64,000 nt of DNA, from assembly GCA_027854065.1 (NCBI GenBank), contig JAQGEF010000006.1:1-64000 (forward strand), given 5' to 3'. The stretch's first letter is position 1, and each line of letters starts with the position of its first letter. The stretch comes from Polluticaenibacter yanchengensis. GTDB taxonomy: Bacteria > Bacteroidota > Bacteroidia > Chitinophagales > Chitinophagaceae. Positions 43,004 to 53,437 of the stretch are shown here, piece by piece. The position numbers and the translations under genes were made by a program. The notes under the pieces are model-generated. The model saw only the letters and a program-made list of their open reading frames with translations, was not told where the DNA came from and did not search any database.

Positions 43004-46000
43004 ATGAAACAATTCATTGTTTACTTATTGGCGTTATTAGTATTGCCGTTTGCGGCAGTTAACGCCCAGGTAACAACCAGTAGCCTTACGGGTACTGTAC
43101 AATCAAATGAAGGCAGTAATCTATCAGGTGCATCAATTATAGCGGTGCATACACCTTCAGGTACCAAATACAGTACAACCAGTAACAATAATGGTACTTT
43201 TGTAATTAGTAATATGCGTGTAGGCGGTCCTTACGATGTTACTATTTCTTATGTAGGGCAGGCAACTTATAAGGAAAGTGATATTTATCTGAAATTGGGC
43301 GATCCATATGTATTAAACATAAAATTAGGCAGCGAAACAGGGTCCTTACAGGATGTTGTAGTCGTTGGTACTTCAAAAAACTCTGTATTAAATGCCCAGA
43401 GAACAGGAAGTTCCACCAGTATTGGCGTAAGAGAACTTAATAAAATGCCAACAGTATCCAGAAGTTTAAATGATATTACAAGATTAACACCTCAGGCTTC
43501 TTCAACTTCTACAGGTTCAATTGGTGGTGGTAACTACAGGCAAAACTTCATAACAGTAGATGGTTCTGACTTTAATAACACATTTGGTATCGGTGGTAAC
43601 TTACCAGCAAACGGTTCTCCAATATCATTAGATGCAATTGAAGAGATCTCAATAAACGTAACACCATATGATGTAAAGCAATCCGGATTCATCGGATCTG
43701 CAATCAATGCGGTAACACGTTCAGGTACCAACAAATTGCAAGGTTCTGCATACACTTTCTGGCGCAGCCAAAAGCAACAGGGCAATAAAGTTGGCGCCGA
43801 TGAATTTGTTAAACAAAGCATGAAAGACAGAACGATCGGTTTCCGTTTAGGCGGGCCAATCATCAAGGATAAACTATTCTTCTTTGTAAACTTAGAGAAA
43901 GGTGAAACAACCTCTCCGGGCCAGAGAAACTTTGCAGCAACAGATGCTAATCCTTATGGCAATCCGAACGTTGCAAGACCAAAAGCTTCTGAATTAGATG
44001 CTATCAGCGATTATTTAAGAAAAACCTACGGTTATGAAACCGGTCCTTACGAAGGGTACGACAACGTAAGTGATAACACAAGAATTATGGCCAGGGTAGA
44101 CTGGAATATTAGTTCAAATCACAGGTTAAATGTACGTTACAGCAGAGTAGAAAGTAAATCACCAAGTTTTGTAAGTACCTCCCGTTCGCCTTTAACAGCA
44201 TACGCAAGTGGAGCAGGCCGTCAGGACATAAATGCGTTATGGTTCAAAAATGCTAACTATTACCAGGCTGCAAACTTCTATTCTTTAGCATTAGAGCTGA
44301 ACTCAACCTTTGGTAAAGTAGCAAATACATTCCGCGTATCAAGAACCAACCAGAACGACCCTAGAACTTCAGATAGCCAGGTGTTTCCTTTTGTGGACAT
44401 CTTAAAAGACGGTTCTCCGTTCACGTCCTTTGGTTATGAGCCATTCAGCTATGGTAATTTAAGAGATGTAACGTCTTACAGTTTGGTAGATTATTTAACC
44501 TGGACTTCTGGTATTCATAACTGGACTGCCGGTATTCAGGCAGATATGCAAACAACTAAGAATGGTTTCCAACGTTTTGCTACCAACTATTACACATTCA
44601 ACTCATGGGAAGATTTCGTGAATGGTGCATCTCCGCGTGACTTTGCATATACTTATTCTTTATTACCTAACTACGAGCAGGCTTTCCCTCGCTTTAAATT
44701 TGCTCAATACTCAGCTTATGTACAAAACGAGATGAAATTAAGCAGAGATTTCCGTTTAACACTTGGTTTAAGAGCTGATATGCCAACTTACCTGGATGTT
44801 AAAGAGATCAAGACCCATCCGTTGGTAGAGAAACTGACATTTAGCGAAGGTATCAAATATAACACAGGCGTATTACCAAAAAACCGTTTAATGTTAAGCC
44901 CGAGAGTAGGTTTTAACTGGGATATCAAAGGCGATCGTTCCTTACAGTTAAGAGGTGGTAGCGGTATCTTTACCGGTAGAGTACCTACAGTTTGGATCGT
45001 TGCTCAGTCAGGTGATGCCGGTTTAATTCAGATCACTCAACAGTTTAGCGGTGCAGATGCGGCAAACTTTAAGTTTAGCCCGGAAATAAATGCACACTAT
45101 CCAACCACTCAACCTGCTGCCGGTACAACCATACCAAGTGCATTAAGTGCAATGGATCCTGACTTTAAATTCCCGCAAACTTGGAAATCAAGTTTAGCTT
45201 TAGATGCTAAATTGCCATGGGGATTGGTTGGTACAGTAGAAATTATCTACAATAAAGATATGAATCAGGCAATGGGTAAAAATGTCAACCTGGTTGAACC
45301 AACAGCATTAAATGTTACAGGTTATCCGGATAACAGACCTATTTATCCAAGTGCTAACGCTTCAAAATATATTAATACAATAAATAGCGCAGGTCAGGCC
45401 GTACCAGGTGCAACTGGTGCATTAAATGCTATTTATTTGACCAACTCTAACGAAAATGGTCACTATTTAAGCTTTACCGGTAAATTGGAAAAACAATTCA
45501 GCAGAGGTTTTAACGCAAGCGTTGCCTATGTTAGAAGTTATGCTAAAAACGTTTACGATGGTAGTGGAGATCAGTTGTTAAACACATGGTCTATCACACA
45601 AACTTATCGTACTGGTAATACTCCTGGTTTAGGTTATGCCAACTATGTAGTGCCGGACAGGTTCATTGCTAATATTTCATACAGAAAAGAATATTTGAAA
45701 CACCTGGCGACATCTGTTTCTGTTTTTTATGAAGGATCTATACAGGGTCGTTACTCTTATACCTATGGTGGAGATTTCAACCGTGACGGTCAAAGTTCAA
45801 ATGACCTGATCTATGTTCCGAAAAATGCTTCAGAAATTACATTTACTGACTTTACATATAACGGCGTTCTTTACACCGCAAGACAGCAAAGCGATATCTT
45901 CTTCCGTATGGTAGAAAATGACCCTTATCTGAATTCAAGAAGAGGGCAGTACGCAGAGCGTAACGGCGCTAAAATGCCTTGGAGAAATCAGTTTGACCTG

Positions 46001-46300
46001 AAAATAGCTCAGGACTTATTTACTAATATTGGAAAAACCAAGAATACTTTACAGTTCACTATCGATATCTTCAACTTTGGTAACTTATTGAATAAAAACT
46101 GGGGTATTTACCAAACCGTTAATGCTTCCGGTATATTAGTACCAACTAACCAGAACGCTTTAGTTGCAGGAGGTACAGTTAAACCAACATTCCGTTTACA
46201 AACAGATCGTAACCAACCGGTTCAATCTACTTTCCGTAACAATGTCAGTTTATCTTCCACTTACTACATGCAGTTTGGTTTAAGATATATTTTCAACTAA
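43004..46300 (+). CDS. Oar-like TonB-dependent outer membrane receptor
   Basis: A 1098-residue outer membrane protein. In order: signal peptide (1-21, ending VNA), a carboxypeptidase-regulatory-like domain (about 25-110; LTGTVQSNEGSNLSGASI), a TonB-box-like VVVVGT near 118, a plug with ITVDGSDFNNTFG, then a large barrel to the C-terminal LRYIF. The plug and barrel pattern (IEEISINVTPYDVKQSGFIGSAINAVTRSGTN) is that of the OmpA-related Oar group rather than SusC. There is no SusD partner. Oar-like proteins have been linked to adhesion and protein or protease export in some Bacteroidota and to development in Myxococcus; the role here is unknown. Confidence 0.9.
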   Translation: MKQFIVYLLALLVLPFAAVNAQVTTSSLTGTVQSNEGSNLSGASIIAVHTPSGTKYSTTSNNNGTFVISNMRVGGPYDVTISYVGQATYKESDIYLKLGDPYVLNIKLGSETGSLQDVVVVGTSKNSVLNAQRTGSSTSIGVRELNKMPTVSRSLNDITRLTPQASSTSTGSIGGGNYRQNFITVDGSDFNNTFGIGGNLPANGSPISLDAIEEISINVTPYDVKQSGFIGSAINAVTRSGTNKLQGSAYTFWRSQKQQGNKVGADEFVKQSMKDRTIGFRLGGPIIKDKLFFFVNLEKGETTSPGQRNFAATDANPYGNPNVARPKASELDAISDYLRKTYGYETGPYEGYDNVSDNTRIMARVDWNISSNHRLNVRYSRVESKSPSFVSTSRSPLTAYASGAGRQDINALWFKNANYYQAANFYSLALELNSTFGKVANTFRVSRTNQNDPRTSDSQVFPFVDILKDGSPFTSFGYEPFSYGNLRDVTSYSLVDYLTWTSGIHNWTAGIQADMQTTKNGFQRFATNYYTFNSWEDFVNGASPRDFAYTYSLLPNYEQAFPRFKFAQYSAYVQNEMKLSRDFRLTLGLRADMPTYLDVKEIKTHPLVEKLTFSEGIKYNTGVLPKNRLMLSPRVGFNWDIKGDRSLQLRGGSGIFTGRVPTVWIVAQSGDAGLIQITQQFSGADAANFKFSPEINAHYPTTQPAAGTTIPSALSAMDPDFKFPQTWKSSLALDAKLPWGLVGTVEIIYNKDMNQAMGKNVNLVEPTALNVTGYPDNRPIYPSANASKYINTINSAGQAVPGATGALNAIYLTNSNENGHYLSFTGKLEKQFSRGFNASVAYVRSYAKNVYDGSGDQLLNTWSITQTYRTGNTPGLGYANYVVPDRFIANISYRKEYLKHLATSVSVFYEGSIQGRYSYTYGGDFNRDGQSSNDLIYVPKNASEITFTDFTYNGVLYTARQQSDIFFRMVENDPYLNSRRGQYAERNGAKMPWRNQFDLKIAQDLFTNIGKTKNTLQFTIDIFNFGNLLNKNWGIYQTVNASGILVPTNQNALVAGGTVKPTFRLQTDRNQPVQSTFRNNVSLSSTYYMQFGLRYIFN

Positions 46301-46312
46301 TACAAAGTAGTT

Positions 46313-46365
46313 AATAACAAAAAAGAGTTGTTCCGGTTATTTAGGAAGAACTCTTTTTTGTTATT
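46313..46365. terminator. Terminator between convergent genes
   Basis: A 17-bp perfect stem, AATAACAAAAAAGAGTT with its complement, continues inward with GTTCC/GGAAG (one mismatch). A- and T-rich outer parts make it usable in both directions. Confidence 0.85.
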
Positions 46366-46410
46366 AAACAGAAGATATTTTATAACCGGAAAATAATAAA
46401 GGATTAAACC

Positions 46411-47283
46411 TTAATCTTCTAAATGTCCGAACTTGCCGTTTTGAAAATCAAGAAAGGCTTGTTGAATCTCTGCCTGGTTATTCATCACAAATGGGCCGTA
46501 ACTCGCTATAGGTTCATTAATAGGCTCACCGCTCATTATCAGTACCACAGCATTCTCATTGGCCCTGATGCTAAACTGTTCCCCTTTATTTTCAAAATGA
46601 ACAAACCTGTCTGTTGTTACTTCAGTTTCCCCATTAATAGTAATAGCCCCCTCAATCACTATCAGAGCAGTATTATATTTCGCTGGAAATTCAAATCTTG
46701 CTTCACCACCCGTATTTAATTTTGCATTTAATAAGTGCACTGGGGTAAAAGTAGATGCACCACCTTTAACACCCTCATATTCCCCCGCTATTACCTCTAC
46801 CAACCCGGCATTGTTCTGTAAATTCACTTTTGGCATCGCAGCATTTTCAATCGCCTGGTATTTGGGAGCGCTCATTTTATCCTTTGCAGGTAAGTTTACC
46901 CAAAGCTGCACCATTTGAAACTCACCACCGGTTTTACTCCATTCAGTTTCGTGAAACTCCTTGTGTAAAATACCGGAAGCAGCCGTCATCCATTGAACAT
47001 CCCCTTCACCAATCACACCACCACCACCGGCACTGTCTCCATGCTCCACACGACCTTTATAAGCGATCGTCACTGTTTCGAAGCCCCTGTGCGGATGAAC
47101 GCCAACCCCTTTTGGTTTGTTACTGGCAGGAAAACTGTATTTAGAATTATAGTCCAGCATTATAAAAGGACTCATCGTGCGCATTGGTACTACGCTTGGA
47201 ATAAAATTGTGAACTCTGAACCCGTCTCCTACGAAATGTGGGGTACGCGGATCAAATACCTGTGCAATATGTTTTGTAGCCAT
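46411..47283 (-). CDS. Pirin-family protein
   Basis: A 290-residue double cupin. The metal site in the N-terminal cupin is visible: His63 and His65 in GVHPHRGFET, His107 and Glu109 in GILHKEFHE, the same spacing as the iron ligands of human pirin. Bacterial relatives such as YhhW have quercetin dioxygenase activity in vitro, and the physiological role is unsettled. A canonical Shine-Dalgarno (AAAGGAGA) lies 8 bp before the ATG, rare for this phylum, and an exact -7 box lies further upstream. Confidence 0.92.
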   Translation of the reverse strand: MATKHIAQVFDPRTPHFVGDGFRVHNFIPSVVPMRTMSPFIMLDYNSKYSFPASNKPKGVGVHPHRGFETVTIAYKGRVEHGDSAGGGGVIGEGDVQWMTAASGILHKEFHETEWSKTGGEFQMVQLWVNLPAKDKMSAPKYQAIENAAMPKVNLQNNAGLVEVIAGEYEGVKGGASTFTPVHLLNAKLNTGGEARFEFPAKYNTALIVIEGAITINGETEVTTDRFVHFENKGEQFSIRANENAVVLIMSGEPINEPIASYGPFVMNNQAEIQQAFLDFQNGKFGHLED

Positions 47284-47308
47284 TTTAGTCTCCTTTTTAT
47301 TTATAATG

Positions 47309-47316
47309 CAAAGTTA
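47309..47316 (-). promoter_or_regulatory. Pirin gene -7 box
   Basis: TAACTTTG on the minus strand, an exact TAnnTTTG about 25 bp before the ATG. The -33 box is unclear (TTTC at 18 bp). Confidence 0.5.
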
Positions 47317-47519
47317 GACCCGATGCCGGAGATAGAAATTAATATAGGTTAAGTTCAATTGCAGATACATTCATTAATATATCATCCAACAGGTAATGAC
47401 AAATGTCGTTAAATTGTCGTGGATATGAGTAGTGAACCCGGCTGCTGCAATAGCATGATTCCGCAGCAATTCTGTTGGGACCGGTAATCAATAAATTAAC
47501 AACTTGCATTTATGGTTTT
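47317..47519. other. Spacer between the pirin and rimP promoters
   Basis: Divergent intergenic region. No gene or repeat is recognised. Confidence 0.45.
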
Positions 47520-47550
47520 TTTGTCTGTAAACAAAAAAAGACTATCTTTG
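47520..47550 (+). promoter_or_regulatory. Promoter of the rimP-nusA-infB operon
   Basis: TTTG (47520-47523), 19 bp, TATCTTTG (47543-47550): both boxes exact with ideal spacing. The predicted start near 47555 gives a leader of about 85 nt. Confidence 0.8.
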
Positions 47551-47573
47551 CATCACTGATGAGCAGAATACAG

Positions 47574-47598
47574 AAGGGAACGATAAACGTTCCCTTTT
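47574..47598 (+). promoter_or_regulatory. Hairpin in the rimP leader
   Basis: AAGGGAACG pairs with CGTTCCCTT around ATAAA and is followed by a short T-rich run. It could be an attenuator or a protein-binding structure in the leader. Confidence 0.5.
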
Positions 47599-47638
47599 CG
47601 TTTCCTGTTGTTTTAGAACAGTAAAAAAAGGAATAAAC

Positions 47639-48109
47639 ATGGCTAATCTGCCTGTAATAGAAAAAGTTGAAGCATTTTTAAACGAACTGATAGCCGATAC
47701 ACCAGAGTTGTTTTTGGTAGAAATAAAAGTAAAGCCTACCAATAATATTAAAGTGTATTTAGACGGCGATAATGGTGTTACTATTAAACAATGTGTACAG
47801 CTAAACAGGAAACTGTATGCGAAGATTGAAGAAGCCGCTTATTTTCCTGATGGAGACTTTTCGTTAGAAGTAAGCAGCGCCGGTATCGGAGAACCATTAT
47901 TAAAACATCGCCAGTTTATAAAAAATATTAACCGCTACCTGGAAGTTAAATTATTGGACAATACAGTAGTAGAAGGTAAACTAATCAATGTTTCTGATAA
48001 CGACTTCCAGTTGGAAGTAATAACCGGGAAAGGTAAAAAACAAACAATCACACAACCGGTTTTTGAGTTTTCAGCAATAAAAAGCGCAAGTGTAGAAGTA
48101 AAATTTTAA
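47639..48109 (+). CDS. rimP: Ribosome maturation factor RimP
   Basis: A 156-residue protein needed for assembly of the 30S subunit. The N-terminal alpha/beta domain ends with EAAYFPDGDFSLEVSSAGIGEPL, which contains the RimP signature (LEVSSxGxxxPL). The C-terminal SH3-like domain (about 95-155) follows (GKLINVSDNDFQLEV). It is the first gene of rimP-nusA-infB, an order conserved in most bacteria, behind a consensus promoter and a leader hairpin. Confidence 0.95.
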   Translation: MANLPVIEKVEAFLNELIADTPELFLVEIKVKPTNNIKVYLDGDNGVTIKQCVQLNRKLYAKIEEAAYFPDGDFSLEVSSAGIGEPLLKHRQFIKNINRYLEVKLLDNTVVEGKLINVSDNDFQLEVITGKGKKQTITQPVFEFSAIKSASVEVKF

Positions 48110-48197
48110 AATAAATTTTAAACAATCATCAATGGAGGGTTACCAATTAGCCATTGCGTAATCTATAATTGAGGATTAATTGTAAATAAAGATAACT

Positions 48198-49448
48198 ATG
48201 GCCAGCATTAATCTGATTGAAGCGTTCCAGGAATTTAAAGACGCTGAAAATATAGATCGTCCTACCTTAATGAAAGTAGTAGAAGATGTATTTAAAACAT
48301 TACTACGTAAAAAATATGGTTCCGACGAAAACTTTGATGTTATTGTAAATGCTGAAAAAGGCGATTTGGAAATATTGAGACACCGCATTATCGTAGAAGA
48401 TGGTGATGTAATGGATCCGAACGAAGAAATTGCTTATAGCGATGCTATCAAAATAGAACCGGATTTTGAAGTAGGTGAAGAGCTTTTTGAAGAAATCGAT
48501 CTTTTCGATTTTGGCAGAAGAGCCATTTTAGCAGCTAAGCAAACTTTAGCCAGCCGTATCGGCGATTTAAAGAAAAATGTTTTAGTTAAAAAATATGCTG
48601 ATAAAGTAGGAGAACTGGTTTCTGCCGAAGTTTATCAGGTTTGGAAAAAAGAGATCTTATTAGTTGATGAGGAAAATAATGAGTTGTTATTACCACGCAG
48701 CGAGCAGATCCCTCAGGATTTTTTCAAAAAAGGCGATACTGTAAGAGCAGTCGTTAAAAAAGTAGAGCTGAAAAATAATAACCCGGTTATTATTATCAGT
48801 CGTACACACCCAACGTTCTTAGCTAAATTACTGGAAGTAGAAGTTCCGGAAATTTTTGACGGCTTGATCACCATCAGGAAAATAGTTCGTGAACCGGGTG
48901 AGCGTGCTAAAGTAGCAGTAGAAAGTTTCGATGACCGTATAGACCCGGTAGGCGCCTGCGTAGGTATGAAAGGTAGTCGTATTCATGGTATCGTTCGCGA
49001 ATTGAAGAACGAAAACATAGATGTGATCAACTTTACTACCAATATACAGTTGTTAATCCAGAGAGCTTTAACACCGGCAAAAATTTCTAAAATTACAATC
49101 GGCCAGGACGGTGAACACGCAGATGTGTATTTGCCAAGCGACCAGGTAAGTTTAGCAATTGGTAAACGCGGTGTCAATATTAAATTAGCCTGTGAACTTA
49201 CAGGATTGGATATTGACGTATTCCGCGATAATGACGAAGAAGAAGACAGCCAGTACGATATCGATTTAGAAGAATTCGTAGATGAGATTGACGGTTGGGT
49301 CATCGAAGAGCTTAAACGCATCGGTTGTGATACTGCAAGGGCCGTATTACAGTTAAGCGCAAGCGAACTGGAACGCCGTACCGATTTAGAAAAAGAAACA
49401 ATTGACGAGATTAGACGCGTATTACAGGAAGAATTTGACAGAGAATAA
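48198..49448 (+). CDS. nusA: Transcription termination/antitermination factor NusA
   Basis: A 416-residue RNA polymerase-binding factor. An N-terminal NusA domain (about 1-125) is followed by an S1 domain (about 130-200, VSAEVYQVWKKEILL), then two KH domains (about 205-345; DPVGACVGMKGSRIHGIVRELKNENIDVI and SLAIGKRGVNIKLA). The C-terminal acidic repeats of the E. coli protein are absent; a helix-hairpin-helix-like tail remains (ELKRIGCDTARAVLQ). This shorter form is usual outside Proteobacteria. It lies 88 bp after rimP. Confidence 0.95.
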   Translation: MASINLIEAFQEFKDAENIDRPTLMKVVEDVFKTLLRKKYGSDENFDVIVNAEKGDLEILRHRIIVEDGDVMDPNEEIAYSDAIKIEPDFEVGEELFEEIDLFDFGRRAILAAKQTLASRIGDLKKNVLVKKYADKVGELVSAEVYQVWKKEILLVDEENNELLLPRSEQIPQDFFKKGDTVRAVVKKVELKNNNPVIIISRTHPTFLAKLLEVEVPEIFDGLITIRKIVREPGERAKVAVESFDDRIDPVGACVGMKGSRIHGIVRELKNENIDVINFTTNIQLLIQRALTPAKISKITIGQDGEHADVYLPSDQVSLAIGKRGVNIKLACELTGLDIDVFRDNDEEEDSQYDIDLEEFVDEIDGWVIEELKRIGCDTARAVLQLSASELERRTDLEKETIDEIRRVLQEEFDRE

Positions 49449-49461
49449 GCCGTTTTTTTTA

Positions 49462-49499
49462 AAACTTAAGCAAAACCTCGTAGGTTTGCTTAAGTTTTA
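49462..49499 (+). terminator. Possible terminator or attenuator between nusA and infB
   Basis: AAAACTTAAGCAAAACC and AGGTTTGCTTAAGTTTT form a long stem with one bulge around TCGT. The T-run is inside the stem. It could reduce read-through from nusA into infB. Confidence 0.5.
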
Positions 49500-49596
49500 A
49501 GATATATCGTCTGTTTATTAACAAAAAATAGATAGCACACACGCACATATAACAACATTTTAAACACACGATTCACTTCACGATTCACAACAAAGA

Positions 49597-52500
49597 ATGT
49601 CTGAAATTAAATTACCACGTTTATTGGCAGCTGCCAAAGAATTTAATATCGGCCAAGAAACATTAGTAGATTTTTTGGTTGGTAAAGGATTTGTGCGCGA
49701 AGATTTGAAGCCTTCAGCTAAGCTAAGTGAGCCTATGTATCAAGCTTTGCAAAAAGAGTTTCAAAGTGATAAAGTAGCCAAGGCAAAAAGCAATATGATT
49801 GACTTGCCTAAAGGCGAAAAATCTGATTCACGCAGAAAAAAAGAAGAAGAGTTTAGAAAACAACAACAGCAGGTTACAGATGCAGAACCTGCACCAGCTA
49901 CTAAAGCAGAGGACATTGATAATGCGCCTCTATCAAACATTTCAGTAGAAGAGGAAGTGAAACCAGCAAAAGAAATTGTTGTAGAAACACCGGTTGTTGA
50001 AAAACAAACAGCTCCGATTGAAAATGAAATCAAACCTTCAATAGAGACCAAGCCAGCGCCACCTCAGGAAAAAGAGGCACCCGAGCAGGTAGCAGCACCT
50101 AAAGAAGAAAAAAATATTACGGTAGAACCAGTGGCGGCAGAGGTAAAAGCACCTGTACAGCCGGAAACTGTAAAACCGGTAGAAACTACTGTTCAGGAAA
50201 CACCAAAAGTGACAGAAAAACCGGTAGTAAAAGAAACGCCAATTGAAGAGAAGCCAGTAGCAGAAGTTAAAACATCCCAGGAGGCAACGCCTGCTAAAGA
50301 TGAAAAACCTGCAGAAGCAACAAAAGAAGAACCAGTGGATACAACTGTTCGCTTAGATGCTCCCGGTATAGAAGGCCCTAAAGTAATAGGTACGATCGAT
50401 CTTAGCAGCATCGATTCTTCTACCAGACCAAGAAAGCAAAATAATAAAGACCTTCAGGCGCCTCAAAAAGGAACGCAGCAAGGTCAGCCTAATAATAAAG
50501 GTCAGCAAAACCAGCCGAAACCTCAAGCTCCTCAGCAACAGCCGGCTCCGAAAAAAGAGCAAGCTGATAGAAAGTTTGAAGTAAAGCCTAAACCGGAAGC
50601 CGAAAAACCGGCACAGGTTCAGGCGCCTGCCCCAACACCGGATGAACCACCGGTAATTGAAAATATCCAGGCAGAACGCATCAGCGGACCTAAGATTTTA
50701 GGTAAAATTGAATTACCTGTTGATAGCGAAACAAGGCCAAAGTCTAATAATAACGATCGTGAAAAGCGCAAGCGTAAGCGGATTCCATTAGATAAACGCC
50801 CGGTTGGCGGTGATGCAAACAGACCTGGCGGTAACAATGCCGGTCAGCAACCTCGCCAGGGACAAGGTGCACCGTCACAAGGTGGCACCCAACAACGCCC
50901 GACTATTCAACAACCACGCAGAGAAGGCAGTGGTGTTGGTAAACCAATCTTAGCAGGTCAGCCAGGACATCCGGGCAGCGGCAGCGGAAACAGGAACGAT
51001 AGAAGAGGCGGCCATAACGACAGACGTGGCGGCGATAGAAATAATACCGGCAACAGCCGTGAAGATAAAGTAATTGACGAGAAAGAAATTCAACGTAAAT
51101 TACAGGAAACACAGGCCCGTTTACATGGCAAGCAAAACTCCGGTAAAAATGTAAAAGCAAGGTCACGCCGTGAAAAACGCCGTGAACTGGCCGAAGCGCA
51201 AAGCGAATTAGACCGCGATGTGAAATTACAGGTGACCGAGTTCATTAGCGTAAGCGAATTAGCCAGCTTAATGGATGTAAGTTTTACCGAAGTAATCAGT
51301 AAGTGTATGAGCCTGGGTATGATGGTGTCCATCAACCAGCGTTTAGATGCGGAAGTAATTGAATTGGTAGCAAGCGAGTTTGATTTTGAGGTTGAGTTTA
51401 TCGACATGGAAAAACAAGCGGAACTTGAAGAAGAAGACGAAGTGGATAATCCGGACGATTTAGAACCTCGTGCACCGATCGTTACCATCATGGGCCACGT
51501 TGACCACGGTAAAACATCATTACTTGACTACATCCGTAAAGCGAACGTAGTAAGCGGAGAGGCCGGTGGTATTACCCAGCACATCGGTGCTTATGATGTA
51601 ACGACAGCAAGCGGCAAAAAAGTAACTTTCTTAGATACGCCGGGTCACGAAGCCTTTACAGCGATGCGTGCCCGTGGTGCTAAGTTAACCGATATTGCAG
51701 TAATCGTAATTGCAGCGGACGATGCGGTGATGCCTCAGACAAAAGAAGCCATCAGCCATGCGCAGGCAGCCAATGTACCAATGATCTTTGCTATCAATAA
51801 AATAGATAAGGATGGTGCTAACTCTCAGAAAATTTATGAGCAATTATCGCAAATGAATATTCTGGTAGAAGAGTGGGGCGGTAAATTCCAAAGCCAGGAA
51901 TTAAGTGCCAAAAAAGGATTGAATGTAGATCTGTTATTAGAAAAAATATTGCTTGAAGCGGAGTTGTTAGATTTAAAAGCTAATCCGACTAAAAATGCTT
52001 CAGGTGCGGTTGTAGAAGCCTCTTTAGATAAAGGCCGTGGTTATGTTGCCACAGTTTTGGTACAGGATGGTACTTTAAAACAAGGCGATTTAGTAGTGAG
52101 TGGTCAGAACTATGGTCGTGTAAAAGCCATGTTCGATTACCGCAATACTAAGAAAACAAAAGCAGAACCATCTACACCGGTATTGATCTTAGGCTTAAAC
52201 GGAGCGCCGCAGGCCGGTGAGAAATTTAAAGTTTACCAGGATGAAGCTACAGCAAAAGAAGTTGCCAACAAACGTGGGCAGATACTTCGTGAGCAAGGTA
52301 TGCGCGCCCGTAAGCACATTACTTTAGATGAGATCGGTCGTCGTCTCGCATTAGGTAACTTTAAAGAACTGAATGTGATCATTAAAGGTGACGTGGATGG
52401 TTCCGTAGAGGCATTAAGCGATAGCTTACAAAAACTGAGCACTGAAGAAATCGTTGTAAACGTGATTCTGAAAGGTGTGGGTGCTATCAGCGAAAATGAC

Positions 52501-52989
52501 GTAACCTTAGCCAGCGCATCCGATGCCATTATTATTGGTTTCAACGTTCGTCCAAACCAACAGGCAGCACGTCTTGCAGAGAACGAAGGTATCGAGATCA
52601 AGCAATACTCAATTATCTACTCTGCTATTGCCGATATTAAGAGCGCAATGGAAGGTTTATTAGAACCTAAGATAGAAGAGAAAGAAGTGGCTAACGTAGA
52701 AGTACGTGAAGTGTACAAATTTGATAAAGTAACCGTAGCAGGTTGTTATGTATTGAGTGGTAAAATTAAGCGTGATGCCAAAATCCGTATTTACCGCGAC
52801 GATGCATTACTTTATCCACGTGCCGAAGGTGCTTACGCAGAGTTGGGTAGCTTAAAACGCTTCAAAGATGATGTAAAAGAAGTGAACAACAACTACGAGT
52901 GTGGTTTGACGGTTAAAAACTACACTGACTTACAGGTAGGCGATATCATTGTCGCTTTCGAAGAAGAAGAAGTAAAACGCACTTTATAA
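49597..52989 (+). CDS. infB: Translation initiation factor IF-2
   Basis: A 1130-residue GTPase that places initiator tRNA on the 30S subunit. An N-terminal IF2-N helix domain (about 1-55) is followed by a very long low-complexity region rich in P, E, K and Q (about 60-520), a second IF2-N-like domain, then the G domain: GHVDHGKTS (633-641), DTPGHEAF and NKID. The C-terminal beta-barrels and tRNA-binding domain run to residue 1130. The disordered region is what makes it longer than the E. coli form (890 residues). It is the last gene of the operon and has a strong terminator. Confidence 0.97.
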   Translation: MSEIKLPRLLAAAKEFNIGQETLVDFLVGKGFVREDLKPSAKLSEPMYQALQKEFQSDKVAKAKSNMIDLPKGEKSDSRRKKEEEFRKQQQQVTDAEPAPATKAEDIDNAPLSNISVEEEVKPAKEIVVETPVVEKQTAPIENEIKPSIETKPAPPQEKEAPEQVAAPKEEKNITVEPVAAEVKAPVQPETVKPVETTVQETPKVTEKPVVKETPIEEKPVAEVKTSQEATPAKDEKPAEATKEEPVDTTVRLDAPGIEGPKVIGTIDLSSIDSSTRPRKQNNKDLQAPQKGTQQGQPNNKGQQNQPKPQAPQQQPAPKKEQADRKFEVKPKPEAEKPAQVQAPAPTPDEPPVIENIQAERISGPKILGKIELPVDSETRPKSNNNDREKRKRKRIPLDKRPVGGDANRPGGNNAGQQPRQGQGAPSQGGTQQRPTIQQPRREGSGVGKPILAGQPGHPGSGSGNRNDRRGGHNDRRGGDRNNTGNSREDKVIDEKEIQRKLQETQARLHGKQNSGKNVKARSRREKRRELAEAQSELDRDVKLQVTEFISVSELASLMDVSFTEVISKCMSLGMMVSINQRLDAEVIELVASEFDFEVEFIDMEKQAELEEEDEVDNPDDLEPRAPIVTIMGHVDHGKTSLLDYIRKANVVSGEAGGITQHIGAYDVTTASGKKVTFLDTPGHEAFTAMRARGAKLTDIAVIVIAADDAVMPQTKEAISHAQAANVPMIFAINKIDKDGANSQKIYEQLSQMNILVEEWGGKFQSQELSAKKGLNVDLLLEKILLEAELLDLKANPTKNASGAVVEASLDKGRGYVATVLVQDGTLKQGDLVVSGQNYGRVKAMFDYRNTKKTKAEPSTPVLILGLNGAPQAGEKFKVYQDEATAKEVANKRGQILREQGMRARKHITLDEIGRRLALGNFKELNVIIKGDVDGSVEALSDSLQKLSTEEIVVNVILKGVGAISENDVTLASASDAIIIGFNVRPNQQAARLAENEGIEIKQYSIIYSAIADIKSAMEGLLEPKIEEKEVANVEVREVYKFDKVTVAGCYVLSGKIKRDAKIRIYRDDALLYPRAEGAYAELGSLKRFKDDVKEVNNNYECGLTVKNYTDLQVGDIIVAFEEEEVKRTL

Positions 52990-53007
52990 TACTTAAAGCA
53001 TACATTG

Positions 53008-53043
53008 AAAAAAATGCAGTTCTCAAAAAGAACTGCATTTTTT
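53008..53043 (+). terminator. Terminator after infB
   Basis: AATGCAGTTCT and AGAACTGCATT pair around a 5-nt loop with A- and T-rich flanks. Element E starts 4 bp later. Confidence 0.9.
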
Positions 53044-53047
53044 ATTT

Positions 53048-53212
53048 GGGGCTGTGGGCATTGGGAATATATTTGAACATTTGTCCGGCGGGCTTATGGC
53101 TCCGCTGCGCTCGGTGTATTTTTGCAGGTGCGTTTTACAGTGTAACGTATCCCCGGGCAATCCTGCAAAAATACACTGGCTCGTTCCTCGCCACCAACGC
53201 TTGCCGCAGCCC
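53048..53212 (-). repeat. Dispersed GGGGCT element, copy E (long form)
   Basis: On the plus strand from GGGGCTGTGGG to GCAGCCC. The core (53097-53118) reads ACACCGAGCGCAGCGGAGCC on the minus strand. It contains a perfect 15-bp inverted repeat (GTGTATTTTTGCAGG with its complement) like that of copy D. It directly follows the infB terminator. Confidence 0.78.
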
Positions 53213-53328
53213 TTCTGCATACAAGCATTTCTGAACAGTAAATCTGCGTTACGTTACAATCAATCATGGAATGCCATCAGATTTCAAAAGCGTGTATTTG
53301 CAATGCCCCATTGATATTCTACTGAAGA

Positions 53329-53437
53329 GGGGCTGCCGGATGTGCAGGGCCTGGTACGACGCAGGAGTACCGAGCGCTAGCGAGCCCGGAGCAGCCGGAG
53401 CTGAACCAGAATAGAATTTATCAATGTTCATAGCCCC
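53329..53437 (+). repeat. Dispersed GGGGCT element, copy B
   Basis: From GGGGCTGCCGG to TAGCCCC. The core (53367-53387) reads GTACCGAGCGCTAGCGAGCC. It is the shortest copy and lies 116 bp from copy E in opposite orientation. Confidence 0.75.

Noticed and set aside
53023..53314. Several 60-86 codon frames on both strands behind infB
   Set aside because: All lie in element E and its flank and translate the repeat core; no family resemblance and no start context.
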